A DNA stretch of 20,000 bases from positions 1 to 20,000 of the forward strand of contig JAVSCG010000019.1 in the NCBI GenBank assembly GCA_037367355.1, in the 5' to 3' direction. A model generated the notes under the pieces. The model worked only from the letters and a program-made list of their open reading frames with translations, ran no database searches and was not told where the DNA came from. Source of the stretch: Neoscytalidium dimidiatum (lineage: Eukaryota > Ascomycota > Dothideomycetes > Botryosphaeriales > Botryosphaeriaceae). How positions within the stretch are numbered: position 1 is the stretch's first letter; each line of letters opens with the position of its first letter. The position numbers and the translations under genes were made by a program. This document shows, one piece after another, positions 1 to 9,793 of the stretch.

Positions 1-2
1 AG

Positions 3-431
3 ACGATTCTAATTATAAGTCCCTCTTATCTTTTTTCTCCCGCTTACTTCTAACTATTCGTAGTCTTCCGGGTTCGTTAAGCCTTACTAAAGGTTAAGCG
101 GGACGAGTAGAGGGCTCGTTAAGAGTTACGTACTTCTATAGCTCGTTTAAATCGTATTAAGAAGTAGAGAGAGTTACTTTATCGCTAGGTTTATTTAATA
201 ATTTCTCGGAAGGTTTAAATAGTTAAGGAGCTAGAAGAGCTAGATCGCCTTAAAGCGGCTCGCGAGGCGGGGGGTCCTATTAACCCTAAAAATACCGAGG
301 AGGAGCAATTAGTAAAGCGTATACGTAGCGACGCCTTAGCTAACGCTATTACGGGTCCGTCCCGCTTTATTAGGTCGTCTAGCGCTAGTTCTACTACTAC
401 GCCGTCCGAGAGTTCCGAGCTAGTTAATTAG
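3..431 (+). pseudogene. RIP-mutated coiled-coil ORF, antisense companion of the old Ty3/gypsy element (C-terminal part)
   Basis: One frame runs from the window edge to TAG at 429-431. It is interrupted only by TAA or TAG codons that CAA, CAG or TGG would give after RIP. It reads as a charged helical region (around 129-185, with SIARLNRIKK), then KELEELDRLKAAREAGG at about 225-275, and a Ser/Thr-rich tail. The stretch 228-428 is fully open. The gene converges on the minus-strand pol frame of the neighbouring element, whose first stop lies at 480-478. The pattern matches the C-terminal half of the antisense coiled-coil gene in the young element at 13682-14353: a basic helix, then a Glu/Leu helix ending AAREG or AAREAG. 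Any N-terminal cysteine part lies outside the window. The function is unknown. It could instead be a fragment of an unrelated transposon, but the matching position makes that less likely. Confidence 0.55.
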
Positions 432-477
432 GCGCGGTAGTCTTTGTTTCCTAATTTTAATTTTAGGTTCTTTATTT

Positions 478-1760
478 TTAACGAGTTAGCGGTATTAGTC
501 GATCCGGGTTTCGACGATAGAACTTATTAATAAGTTGTCTATATCCGTCGTAGTTCTCTAGTAGTTCCTAGGTATCGTCCTATTCTTCTTTCTATTTAAG
601 GAGGTATCTAAATTAACCGTCGATATAGCCGCTGTCGAGGACTTTTTCTACTTCCTAATCTCGATTTTCGTCGGCGTCCGAATTTTCTAGGAGTATTTCT
701 TCCGTATAGGTTACGGTTTTAGCGTTCTTTAGTGCTGGTTCTAGGAGGAATATATAGAAAACGGGGTATATCCGCATTATTTCTAGTAATTTAAGGCGGA
801 AATTAACTTTCCCGATTTTTTCTTCGATCCTAAATAGTCCTATTTTCTTAAAATCTAGCTTATTATTTAGTCGCCTTATTTTAATATTTTTTCTAAGGAG
901 GTAGACTTTGTCCTTCTTCTTTAGCTATAGTGCCTCCTAGTGCCGCTTATCGTAGTATTTATCTATTCGTAGGGCTACGAATTCTAGGTCTAGGTATAAC
1001 TATTCGTAGAGTGTTTTTAGCTAGTCGGCTTTAAGGATTCCCTTCTAGGCTAGTAATTTACTCGATATCGGCTCTTTATAGGCCGATAGCTTATAACCGT
1101 AATTAGCGTAGAACGGCGATTTTTACGTTACCGACGCTTTAGAGCTATTATACGCGAACTAGGCTAGTAGTAGTAATTCTACCTAGTTATTCTATACGTA
1201 GTTAAGATAATAGCGTAGGTACTATTCTAGCGTCTAGTTAGTTCGTTCTATTTGTCCGTCTATTTACGGGTATATTATAGTTAAGAGCTTATACTTTACT
1301 CCGAGTTATTTAGTAAGAGTCTACTAGAATCGCGACGTAAATAGTCTGTCTCTATCTAATACGAGCTCTTCGGGTAATTCGTAGTTGCCGAGGATAGTTC
1401 TTAGAAACGTATATACGAGGTCTTCCGCGTTTACCTTCTTTTAATATAGTAGGTAGTACGCGTACTTCGTTATCCTATCTATAATAACTAGTACTAAATT
1501 ATACTTAACTTTAGTAAGTAGTTCTTCTAACTTAGGTAGGTCCGTAATAAAATCTAGCGAGATAGATTACTAGGGGCGCTTAGATACCGATAATAGCTAG
1601 AGTAGTCTATAGGATACGTATCTCGCCGCCTTACTTCGAATATAAAGGTCGTATTACGTAACTATCCGCTAGACTATCCTTCTAAGCCCTAGAAAGTAAT
1701 AATTCCTCGTAATTCTCTTAATCGTCTTCTTAGTCCCTTAATAGCTATATACTAGGGCCT
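478..1760 (-). pseudogene. Integrase and chromodomain region of pol, left old element (RIP-mutated)
   Basis: The minus strand shows a decayed zinc-binding region at about 1750-1600, then DFITDLP (first catalytic Asp) at about 1550-1530. LVLDRDRLF, with the second Asp, lies near 1360. DGQIERTN, with the catalytic Glu, lies near 1255, so the three acids of the DDE core all survive. The original His and Cys residues of the zinc finger are mostly lost, as expected when CAT/CAC and TGC/TGT are hit by RIP. A KLDFKKIG motif followed by a GPF-like segment marks the GPY/F region near 840. VEKVLDSGYIDG near 635 begins a chromodomain that continues to about 505. The first in-frame stop after it is TAA at 480-478, which may itself be a RIP-made CAA. 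Chromodomains of this class usually guide integration to histone-marked chromatin. Confidence 0.8.
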
Positions 1761-2189
1761 CGTATATATTCTTTACGAGTTCCTCCCGTAGTTTTACCGG
1801 AACGTAGACTAATCCTAAAAATAGGATTGTTCCTTCTACGTCTCTAGTTACTTGGGGGTCGTTTTCTAGATTTCCGATTTCTTATACCGTAGCGTCTTTC
1901 GCGTAGGCTTCTTAGATTCTATACTTCTATTCGCCGCTCTCTAAGCGTATCGCTAAGGCGACTAGCCTAACCGAGATAAGCGACTTTTCGGGTTTCTCCT
2001 TTCTTCTATATATAGCGGAGATCTAGCGCTTATTAGATATAAAAGACCCGTCTTTCTACTCCGCTAGTATTACCGGTTATAGTTCTTACTTTCCTTCTAT
2101 ATAGTCGGCTCTTCTACTTAGCGCGTCTGCGCGAGCGTTTTCTAATCCCTTCTAGTAGGTAATCTTTATATCGTAGAATACCAGCTCTT

Positions 2190-3350
2190 TAGCCTATCTA
2201 ACCTACCTTCGGTTTAGTTCTTTCGTAGTAGTAAAGTATAAAAGGTTCTTATAGTTATAGTAGACTATAACCTAGTACTTAGCTTCTTTAAGATAATATC
2301 TCTATTCTTTAAAGGCCGTAACGATAGCTAGAAGTTCTTTATTATAGACGTCGTAGTTCCTTTCTAGTCCTATTATTTTTCGGGAGTAATACGCGATAGG
2401 ATATAGTCTATCTTACTCGTCTAGCTAGCTTAAGACTACTCCGATAACGTAGTCTAATACGTCGGTTTCTACCGTTATAGGTAGGTTAGGGTAGAATAGT
2501 CCTAAGACCGGTGCTTCTATAAATATCCGTTTTAGAGAGTCGAAAGCGTTCTACTATCTTTCTCTCTATACGAATCCGTATTCTTTTTTAGTTAGATCTA
2601 TAAGCGGAGCTAATACCTTCGTATAGTTTAGAATAAACTTCCGGTAAAAGTTAGTAAAGCTAAGGAAAGATTATACTTCTTTAACGGTTTTTAGCGTAGG
2701 CTATTCTCTTATCGCGTCTAGTTTCTTCTCGTCTATACTAATATATCCTAGGGTAATAATAAACCTAAGGTACTTAGTCTTCTATATATACTATTCGCTC
2801 TTATTAGGGGCTATCCGGAGGTTCCGTTTCTTTAGTGCCTATAGGACTTTATATACGTACTCGGTATATTTCTTAAGCGTTTCTAAATATATTAGGATAT
2901 CGTCTAGGTAGGCTAGTGCGAATACGTCTAAATACGGTCGTAGTATATCGTTAACTAGACTCTAGAACGTAGCCGGTATATTAGTAAGGCCGAATAGTAT
3001 TACCGTATACTTATAATATCCGAATCTTATTTAGAAAGCCGTCTTCTATTCTTCACCTTCTTTTATCCGAACGAGATAATAATCTTCTCTAAGGTCTAGC
3101 TTAGTAAAGTATTTAGCTTTTCTTAGTCTATTCTATAATTTATCGATACGTAGTAACGGGTATCGGTTTTTTACCGTAATATCGTTTAGTTATCGGTAAT
3201 CGATATAGAGGCGGAGCTTGCTATTTTTCTTAGATACGAATAGGATAGGGTATCCGGCCGGTAACGTAGAGGGTCGGATATATCCTCTTTCTAGGTTCGT
3301 TTTAAGATACTCCCTTAGTACTTTAGCCTCGTTCTTAGAAAGAGAGTAGA
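2190..3350 (-). pseudogene. Reverse transcriptase and RNase H region of pol, left old element (RIP-mutated)
   Basis: Reverse transcriptase motifs run in order on the minus strand. GYIRPSTLPAGYPILFV lies around 3280-3235, and LRLYIDYR near 3205 stands where families read LRLCVDYR. The latter shows two G-to-A changes. The catalytic box YLDD is intact at 2910-2899. RNase H follows, with VETDVLDYVIG near 2470, containing the first catalytic Asp, and VYYNYKNL near 2265 in place of the usual YSDHKNL. Stops are TAA or TAG only. I saw no indels in the parts I translated, so decay looks to be by point transition. Confidence 0.82.
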
Positions 3351-3771
3351 TAGGCTTAAACGCGGGCTACGTTCCTAGTAATAGGGGTATTTTATAGTCC
3401 TATAGCTTATACTCCGGTAATAATCTTTTATCTCTTTCTTAAAATAATTCGGCGTATTTCTAGAATTCTAGGGGTACTTTCTCTAGTTTCGTAGTATTTT
3501 CCATTACGCGTATCTAGTTAAGGATTCTACCTAGCGGGCTATACCTCTCGTAGATCCTCTTCGAATAGTCTTCTTCGAGTGGCCGGGGAGTATCAACTTT
3601 CGGGGTCCGTTTTCTAATCTATGCTATAATTCGGCGTTTTTATTTTAAGCTAGGCTTAATATAGACGATATAAGCTTACTCTCCTCGTTTTTTTATACGT
3701 AGTAGGGTATTAAGGAATATCCTCTTAGTCTCTACTAGATACTCTCTAGACGGCTCTAGCTCGTAGCTCTT

Positions 3772-3933
3772 TTAGCTTTAGCTCTCTAGCTCTAGCTCTC
3801 GACTCTAGCTCTCTAGCTTTAGCTCTTAGCTCTAGCTCTCTAGCTCTAGCTTTTAGCTCGGACTCTTTAGCTCTAGCTCTTAGCTCGGGCTCTTTAGCTC
3901 TAGCTCTTAGCTCGGGCTCTTTAGCTCTAGCTC
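3772..3933 (-). repeat. Coding minisatellite, 27 bp unit, 6 copies
   Basis: On the minus strand six consecutive 27-nt units follow LEVK. Each encodes nine residues of the type ELELKSPS-stop or ELELES-stop-S-stop, where the stops are probably RIP-converted Gln codons. The array is in frame with the upstream protease and lies between protease and reverse transcriptase. The right copy of the same element has seven units. Confidence 0.85.
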
Positions 3934-4169
3934 TTTTACTTCGAGGTTCGCGAGGTATCGCTTACCGTTATCTCTAGGAAACGTTATAGTTCCTATACTC
4001 TAGCTAATATACGGGTCGTAGGTTTTTAACTAGGATATCCCGAGGACGATATCGTAGTTCGGGCTCGTTATTACGTCTAGGTTAATTCGTTCTTTATAAT
4101 CTCTAAGGGTTATTCGTATCTAACTAGTCTCGATTCTTATCTAGCTCTTATCGTATTCTATTAATAACC

Positions 4170-4360
4170 TATTAAACATACTAAGTTCGTAGGGGCGTTT
4201 CTTAGATTAGAATAGTAAGTCGTTCCTCCTAAGGAATTTAGGATCTACGAAATTCCCTTACGCTCTACTATCGATTATTACTAACGTAGTAGTTTCTTTA
4301 ATTATAACTAGTACTTCTAGTAGCGTTTTAAGTTCTTTCTATTTACGAGATATTCCGTTC
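4170..4360 (-). pseudogene. Aspartic protease region, left old element
   Basis: Minus-strand LVIIDSRA at about 4290-4265 is the retropepsin active-site strand. The usual Asp-Ser-Gly reads Asp-Ser-Arg, which a single RIP G-to-A (GGA to AGA) explains. The right copy at 15481-15500 has the same Arg. Either both copies were hit at this position, or the change was already present before the copies separated. Confidence 0.7.
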
Positions 4361-4929
4361 GATATTAAGTATATAACCTAGTTAAGAGACCTTCGTATTA
4401 GCCCCTCCTAGGGTTTCTAGCTAGGGGAGCCGTCTAGTTTTTTAACATCTTATAGCGTATATACTTATCCTATTTCTTAACTAGGATTAGGATATCCTTC
4501 TACTAGGTCTATCGTCTCCGTTTACTCTTACGCCTCTAGTAGATTTATCCGTTACGTACCTAGTACTAGAAGGTTAGTTTACCGTACTTTTTATCGAGTA
4601 TCTATTATAGGATGCCGTAGCTTCGCGTAGCTATACCGTAACGGTAGAGGATATAGGCTATATCGCGTAGATACGCGAGGTCCCGTTACTACTATACTCA
4701 CTAGGCTTTACCTTCGAGCTAGGATACTATCTTATCGGCCGTTTTTAAGGATAATTCCTTCTAAGGATACTATACGTCGTTTTTAAAGAAGCGTAAGCTA
4801 AGTTTCCCGTTCTTTATCTAGTATTATTACGGCGGTAGTTCTATCCTCGATCCGGGGGTCTAGTAGATTATAGGGGTATAACCGGATTCGATATTTCTTA
4901 TATCTTCGTACCGGTTTAGGTATTCTACG

Positions 4930-6350
4930 ATTCGATTAAGTATAGCTTAATTCTACTATTACTCGGTACTTCCTACCTCGCTAGATTCCGGTATACTATT
5001 ATATAGTTCTCCGGTTTCGCTATTTACGAGGTCTTCGTTAGCCGAGAAGTACTTCTCGATATCTTCTTCCGTAGCCTCCTCCGATTTTCGGAGTATTATA
5101 TTAAGTCGTCGTAGCCTACTAGAGTACTACCCCGTAGCGTTCTTATCGCTCTAGTAGATAGTATAATTATCGTCGTAGTACGCTATCTAGCTTAGGGCTA
5201 CGTAGTCTACTATCTTTATAGTAGCGATTTCTCGTAGCGCCTCTTATTTCTAGATGGCCGCCGCTACTTCCCGTAACTCTTTCTTTAAGTATTTATATCC
5301 TACGCTCTATTTATCTCTATATCGGATATATAGTCCTTTCCTATAGAGCTCCTTTTCTTTCTTACTCTATTTCCTTTTCTTACTCTTACTATTGCCGTTC
5401 TTCTTATTCTTATCTTTATCTCGCCGGACTATATTATCTATTTCTATAGTATCGCCTCCTTCTTAGGTATAGCGGGGCCTAGCTTATCTTAAGGTATTAG
5501 CGTTATACCTCTTCTTATCGAACTACCTCTCTATACGACGCTTATCTATAAGTAGGGCTAGCTTAATTATATCGTTAAGGGTTTCTAGTTTCTTATAGTA
5601 CGTTATAGCTTTCTTAATCTTATTCTTTAGCCCTTAGTAGTAGAAGGTACGTAGCGTAAGATTAGAGTACCTATCTACGAGGTATACCGCGTCTTAGAAT
5701 TTAGCTATATAGTCTTATACCGTTTCTTTCTATTTTAGACTTATAAGGGTCCTAGTAGCTAGACGATTCTTATCGACGCCGCTAAAGACTACCTTAAGCT
5801 ACTTTATAAAGTTTTAGTAGTCGCTAAAGATTATCGAGGTTACTTTAAACTATAAGTATATAGGTTTCTTCTAGTACTCCCGCTTAAAAGGTCGGAACTA
5901 TTATTCCGTCGATCCTCTAAGGTAGGTACTAGCGTATAGGACTTATTCGGCGGGGCCGGCGAAGTTACCGTATATAAAGTATATATAGTTATTTAGCTAC
6001 GTAATAAAGGCTTAGATCTTCTTTTAGTCTCCGTAGTATAGGTCTAGTTTCGGGACCTTAATCTTAGTAGCCGGTAGTAGAGCTAGTGCCTAGGTAAGCT
6101 AAGTACGTAGAATTACGTTTTTATTTCGAAGTTCTAGGATTATATTAAGTAGCTTCTCGTTAGTTAGTATATTAGAGTGTTAGTTTCCTACTACCGTACT
6201 ATATTACGGCGGTTACTACGAGCCTAGGGCATTCTACGCCTCTTATATATACTCGTTACTAAGTACGTCCGCTATAACCGCTAATACTATTAGTACTTCT
6301 CGTAGTAAGAGAATACTTTCTATTTTCTAATTAAGTCGCTTTCTTTCCTA
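4930..6350 (-). pseudogene. gag region, left old element
   Basis: The minus-strand frame from about 6040 downward contains KLDLYYGD, ASTYLRGS near 5925 and GLKNKIKKA, matching the Ty3/gypsy capsid (Retrotrans_gag) pattern. A very basic Lys/Arg-rich stretch lies around 5450-5330, followed by an acidic tail. No intact CCHC knuckle remains. Stops are TAG or TAA, consistent with RIP. The start codon and the 5' part beyond 6070 are not secure because ATG itself is a RIP target. Confidence 0.7.
4938..4946. other. Paralogous uninterrupted counterpart of the young element's insertion site
   Basis: On the minus strand the left copy reads GCTATACTTAA here. The right copy has GGCTATACT, the young element, then ATACTTAACC. 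This shows what the target looked like before insertion and confirms ATACT as the duplicated 5 bp. Confidence 0.85.
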
Positions 6351-7010
6351 TAAGGATAGTAGTTAAAGTATAACGACGGGGCCTCTACTACTAGACTTCG
6401 GAGTTACCTAGTAGGTTCGGGTTTATCGAAGGGTTTACCTTAAAGACGAGGAAAGGGGAGTAATAATAGAATAAGAAGTTACGTAACGTAGGAGTTTAAT
6501 AGGCCTTATTACCTCTAAGTTAAGATAGTATTAAATTAGAACTTTAAGTTAACTACGAGGGTTAAAATACTATCTAATAAGCGTGTCTATATACTATAAG
6601 AAAGCTTTAATAATCTAGATCTAGGTATAGTAGATTTATTAAGAGTAGATCTAGGGTATTTAGATTTATAGAGATCTAGAGTAGGTCGTACGTAATACGC
6701 GGCGCGGGCGCTTAGGCTCGTTTTTCCTAGTTCCCGACTTCTAGTAGTACTTAGCGGACGATACTACCGCTATATTCTTATCCCGTAGTACTTTACCCTT
6801 ATTAGCTTTCTACTTCCCGTCTATATAGTCCTTAGTCCCCTACGGGCTTCCGTTAGACCGTATCTTCTTCTTAGTTATTACGCCCGTAGGCCTTCTTCTT
6901 ATACGGGCGGTGGTTATTACCTACTAGTATTCCTAGCCTTACGGCCTATTTCCCGTACGGGCTTATATCCCTCGTAGCTATAAAGCCCGTATATTCTAGG
7001 GTTCGTAATA
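6351..7010. other. Non-coding RIP-mutated spacer between the inverted copies
   Basis: No convincing reading frame is visible. Positions 6590-6680 repeat short AGATCTAG-like words. Positions 6840-6990 are richer in G+C, with several GCCCGTA or TACGGGC words in both orientations. A 10 bp inverted repeat pairs AGATAGTATT (6523-6532) with AATACTATCT (6566-6575). The stretch may hold the left element's leader and LTR plus an unrelated LTR remnant, but I cannot define termini. Confidence 0.4.
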
Positions 7011-8142
7011 CTACTAAGGTTAAGATCTCGAAGCTAGACCTATATTATAGAGACCGAAAGAAGATCTAAGCCTTTATTACGTAGCTAAATAACTATATAT
7101 ACTTTACGTACGATAACTTTACCGGCCCCGCCGAATAAGTTCTATACGCTAGTACCTACCTTAGAGAATCGACGGAATAATAGTTCCGACCTTTTAAGCG
7201 GAAGTACTAGAAGAAACCCGTATATCTATAGTCCGAAGTAACCTCGATAATTTTTAGCGACTACTAAAACTTTACGAAGTAGCTTAAGATAGCCTTTAGC
7301 GGCGTTAATAAGAACCGTCTAGCTACTAGAACCCTTATAAGCCTAAAGTAGAAAGAAACGGTATAGGATTATATAGCTAAGTTCTAAGACGTAGTATACC
7401 TTATAGACGGGCACTCCGATCTTACGCTACGTATCTTCTACTACTAAGGGCTAAGGGATAAGATTAAAGAAGCTATAACGTACTATAAGAAACTAGAAAC
7501 CCTTAACGATATAATTAAGCTAGCCCTACTTATAGATAAGTGTCGTATAGAGAGATAGTTCGATAAGAAGAGGTATAACGCTAATATCTTAAGGTAAACT
7601 AAGCCTCGTTATATATAAGAAGGAGGCGACGCTATAGAAATAGATAATATAGTCCGTCGGGATAAAAGTAAGAAAAAGTAGAACGGTAATAATAGGGGTA
7701 AGAAAAGAAAATAGAGTAAGAAAGAAAAAGAGCTCTATAAAAAAGAACTATATATCCGATATAGAGATAAATAGAGCGTAAGGTATAAATACTTAAAAAA
7801 AGAGTTATAAGAAGTAGCGGTAGCCATCTAGGGATAGAAGGCGCTACGGGAAATCGCCGCTATAAGGATAGTAGACTATATAGCCCTAAGCTAGATAGCG
7901 TACTACGACGATAATTATACTATCTACTAGAGCGATAAGAACGCTATAGAGTAGTATCCTAGTAAGCTACGACGACTTAATATAATACTCTAAAAAGTAG
8001 AAGAGGCTACGAAGAAAGATATCGAAAAATACTTTCCGGCCGATAAAGACCTCGTAAATAGCGAAACCGAAGAACTATATAATAGTATACCGGAATCTAG
8101 CGAGGTAGAAACTATTAAGTAATAGTAGGACTAGGCTATACT
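7011..8142 (+). pseudogene. gag fragment of the right (inverted) old element copy, 5' of the young insertion
   Basis: From 7031 to 8142 one frame runs without an indel. It is broken only by TAA and TAG, with KLDLYY, ASTYLRES, TLISLK and LALLIDK in the order of a Ty3/gypsy capsid. It ends in a Lys-rich basic region (about 7660-7800) and an acidic segment (about 8000-8110). It is the reverse-complement counterpart of 6070-4940. The 5' end of the copy is missing, because similarity begins abruptly at 7011. The frame resumes at 14821 after the young element and its target duplication. Confidence 0.8.
8138..8142. repeat. Target site duplication ATACT (left)
   Basis: ATACT directly precedes the 5' LTR and is repeated directly after the 3' LTR at 14816-14820. 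A 5 bp duplication is typical of Ty3/gypsy integrases. Confidence 0.93.
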
Positions 8143-8263
8143 TGTTACGGCGCAGCAAGAAGGGAAGGAGAGGAAGTGCTGAGCTGGAGGAAATCGGACC
8201 CACCAACACAACACAGCCAAGATACAAGACGCCCGTGGCCACCCCGATGACTCAGCAACAACA

Positions 8264-8336
8264 CCGCGGTCACAATGCCAAGGCCTGACCACTCAACCTG
8301 ACCACCAGAACCACCGCGGTCACGGCCAGCGGTCAC
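8264..8336 (+). promoter_or_regulatory. Repeated GCGGTCAC motifs in U3
   Basis: GCGGTCAC occurs at 8266-8273, 8316-8323 and 8329-8336, twice within the longer CCGCGGTCAC. Two copies of CTGACCAC lie between them. They sit upstream of the TATA box and could be activator binding sites. No factor is known to me. Confidence 0.35.
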
Positions 8337-8354
8337 ACCCACCATCTCCTACAG

Positions 8355-8360
8355 TATATA
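8355..8360 (+). promoter_or_regulatory. TATA box of the 5' LTR promoter
   Basis: TATATA lies about 30-38 bp before GTGGTCAA at 8393-8400, the probable 5' region of the element RNA. The 3' LTR has the same box at 14644-14649. Confidence 0.55.
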
Positions 8361-8528
8361 GAGCACACTCGTTCACAGTAGATAGGACCCCCGTGGTCAA
8401 CTTGTCAATTGATTCCTACCCTACTATTGTACGAACCTCCCCTGCCTACCACTGTATTGGCCCCTAGAAAGCCCAAGCTGCCTGACGACGCGCCTCGACT
8501 CCCCCAGAAAGAGTCCCGGCGTAACACT

Positions 8529-8536
8529 TTGACCAC
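8529..8536 (+). promoter_or_regulatory. Candidate primer binding site, possibly for self-priming
   Basis: TTGACCAC begins two bases after the 5' LTR. It is the exact reverse complement of GTGGTCAA at 8393-8400, close to where the RNA should start. No TGG-initiated match to a tRNA 3' end is seen here. Tf1-type elements prime with their own RNA 5' end in this geometry. Only 8 bp pair, so this stays tentative. Confidence 0.4.
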
Positions 8537-8581
8537 CTTTCTTAGGCACCGGAGGTAACCCCACCCTGAAAACTACTAACC

Positions 8582-9780
8582 ATGACATCCTGGACCGAAA
8601 TCAGGAACAACCTTCCGACGGAGGAGGAACAGCTTCAGTCAATCCGTCCCTTGATCCTGGAAACCCAGCTCCTAACATGAGGCTGCTCATTTCGGAAGCA
8701 TATTCCTCGGGCATAGCCTCCTTGAGTCGAGCAATCAACGGACCCAGAGTACCAGAGAACGCCAGTGAGGACTGCGGCCAAGTCCTTCTGGAGTACTTCA
8801 TTCGAGGACAAGCCTTTACTGTCAACCGTACTATGCGGCCCTCCACCCCAGCCACCCCGCGACATCAGAATCGACCCCACAACACCAAACTAAAGATCAA
8901 GACCCCGACACCTACGATGGGGATCGGCGTAAGCTCAACGACTTCCTGGCCCAACTAGAGATTACTTCGAATTCTACAAAGCATCATTCAAGGACGATGA
9001 GGAAAGGGTCCGCTTTGCAGGAACCTACCTCCGAGGTAACGCAGCACGGTGGTTCGAACCTATCGAAAGGATTTCCGCTCGGCCATCCCACGTACGGAAA
9101 CCAGTAGCCTGTTCGCCAACTACAATCGCTTCGCCGACGCAATCAGACAAGCCTTTGGTAGCAAGAACGAGGAGCAGGAGGCCGCCCTTCGAATTCAGGA
9201 CCTCCGACAAACCCGATCAGTCTCGGAATATGTCACGGAATTCCGCATGCTCGCCTCCTACCTCAATTGGAACGACCAATCCCTCAAATACATCTTCTAC
9301 AAGGGCCTAAAGCACAATGTGAAGGCCGAATTCGCCCGCACCGGATTACCCAAGGACCTTAGCGAGACCATCGACACGGCCATCCGAGTCGACCAACAAC
9401 TGTTCAATTTCAGACAAGAGACAGGCCAAACCCGATACTCGGCCAACACCGCGCAACCTCGAAACAACCTACCCCCGGGGGACCCCATGGACTTAGATGC
9501 CAACCAACGACGAAACCCTCGGCTGGCGCCGGAGGAAGAACAGCGACGGCGTGAAAAGGGTCTTTGCTTCCACTGTGGAAAGCACGGACATATCAGCAGA
9601 AACTGCCCAGACAAACGAACCAGCAACCAGCGAACCAACGACAAGAAAACCACCTCGGCTACTGAAGGACGACCGGAGACCCCCAACCATGACACCATCC
9701 ACTGGTCCACTTGTAGCATCGAAGCCTGCCCCATTCACCAGGAAGCTAAGAACATCAGCGGGTACCACCCAAAAAACTAG
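8582..9780 (+). pseudogene. gag of the young element, with frameshifts
   Basis: The capsid and nucleocapsid gene starts at ATG 8582 (MTSWTEIRNNLPTEEEQLQS). It shifts frame near 8672, 8894, 8960 and 9060, then runs open to TAG at 9778-9780. The Ty3/gypsy capsid pattern is clear: DPDTYDGDRRKLNDFLAQLE (about 8900-8960), FAGTYLRGNAARWFEP (about 9015-9060), and FRMLASYLNW with FYKGLKHNVK in the last frame. A CCHC zinc knuckle, CFHCGKHGHISRNC, lies at about 9565-9606 and would bind the packaged RNA. Each shift can be explained by one base missing from a run of two or more identical bases. The 9049 frame has no ATG at its beginning and is only the downstream part of gag. Confidence 0.85.
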
Positions 9781-9793
9781 AAACGCCTACTGA

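Larger units (their letters stand above)
3635..6070 (-). repeat. Left arm of a 2.4 kb inverted repeat
   Basis: The reverse complement of this segment matches 7011-8142 joined to 14816-16151 along its whole length, with scattered differences. Examples are the pairs 5990/7081, 4920/14840 and 3650/16135. At 3635 and 6070 the similarity stops abruptly while the left element's coding continues, so these are the ends of the truncated right copy. The arms are separate insertions of one family in opposite orientation, head to head. I have not computed an identity value. Confidence 0.85.
432..6350 (-). mobile_element. Old RIP-degraded chromodomain Ty3/gypsy retrotransposon, left copy
   Basis: Read on the minus strand, the domains come in gypsy order: gag (about 6070-4950), protease (about 4350-4180), a 27 bp minisatellite (3933-3772), reverse transcriptase (about 3350-2660), RNase H (about 2540-2200), integrase (about 1750-1060), GPY/F-like region (about 880-790) and chromodomain (about 690-505). 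The frames are long and colinear. They are broken almost only by TAA or TAG, with Cys-to-Tyr, Gly-to-Arg and Val-to-Ile type changes, as expected from RIP. I could not place LTRs. The 5' border near 6350 is a guess, and the 3' LTR should lie left of the window if the element is complete. The element is dead by nonsense mutations. Confidence 0.8.
8143..8526 (+). repeat. 5' LTR
   Basis: 384 bp, identical by eye to 14432-14815, with 7 bp terminal inverted repeats TGTTACG and CGTAACA. It contains U3 repeats, a TATA box at 8355-8360 and a likely transcription start some 30-40 bp later. The 66-codon frame inside it on the minus strand has no supporting features. Confidence 0.96.

Noticed and set aside
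3741..3945. CRISPR-like array of AGCTCT repeats
   Set aside because: The units are contiguous without spacers, in frame with a polyprotein, and in a eukaryotic transposon: a minisatellite.
1..8142. Functional genes in the AT-rich flanks
   Set aside because: Every frame with recognisable domains carries many TAA or TAG codons of RIP type, and no intact host gene was seen.
8145..8345. 66-codon minus-strand frame in both LTRs
   Set aside because: It overlaps U3 repeats, has no recognisable feature, and is duplicated only because the LTR is.
8527..8545. Conventional tRNA primer binding site
   Set aside because: No TGG-initiated sequence complementary to a tRNA 3' end follows the LTR.
9297..9734. 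145-codon minus-strand frame opposite gag
   Set aside because: It lies opposite the well-supported capsid and zinc knuckle, and has no motif or splice logic of its own.
9497..9793. 98-codon plus-strand frame overlapping the end of gag
   Set aside because: It is a shadow of gag in another frame. Only the stretch after its stop at 9793 becomes the protease frame.
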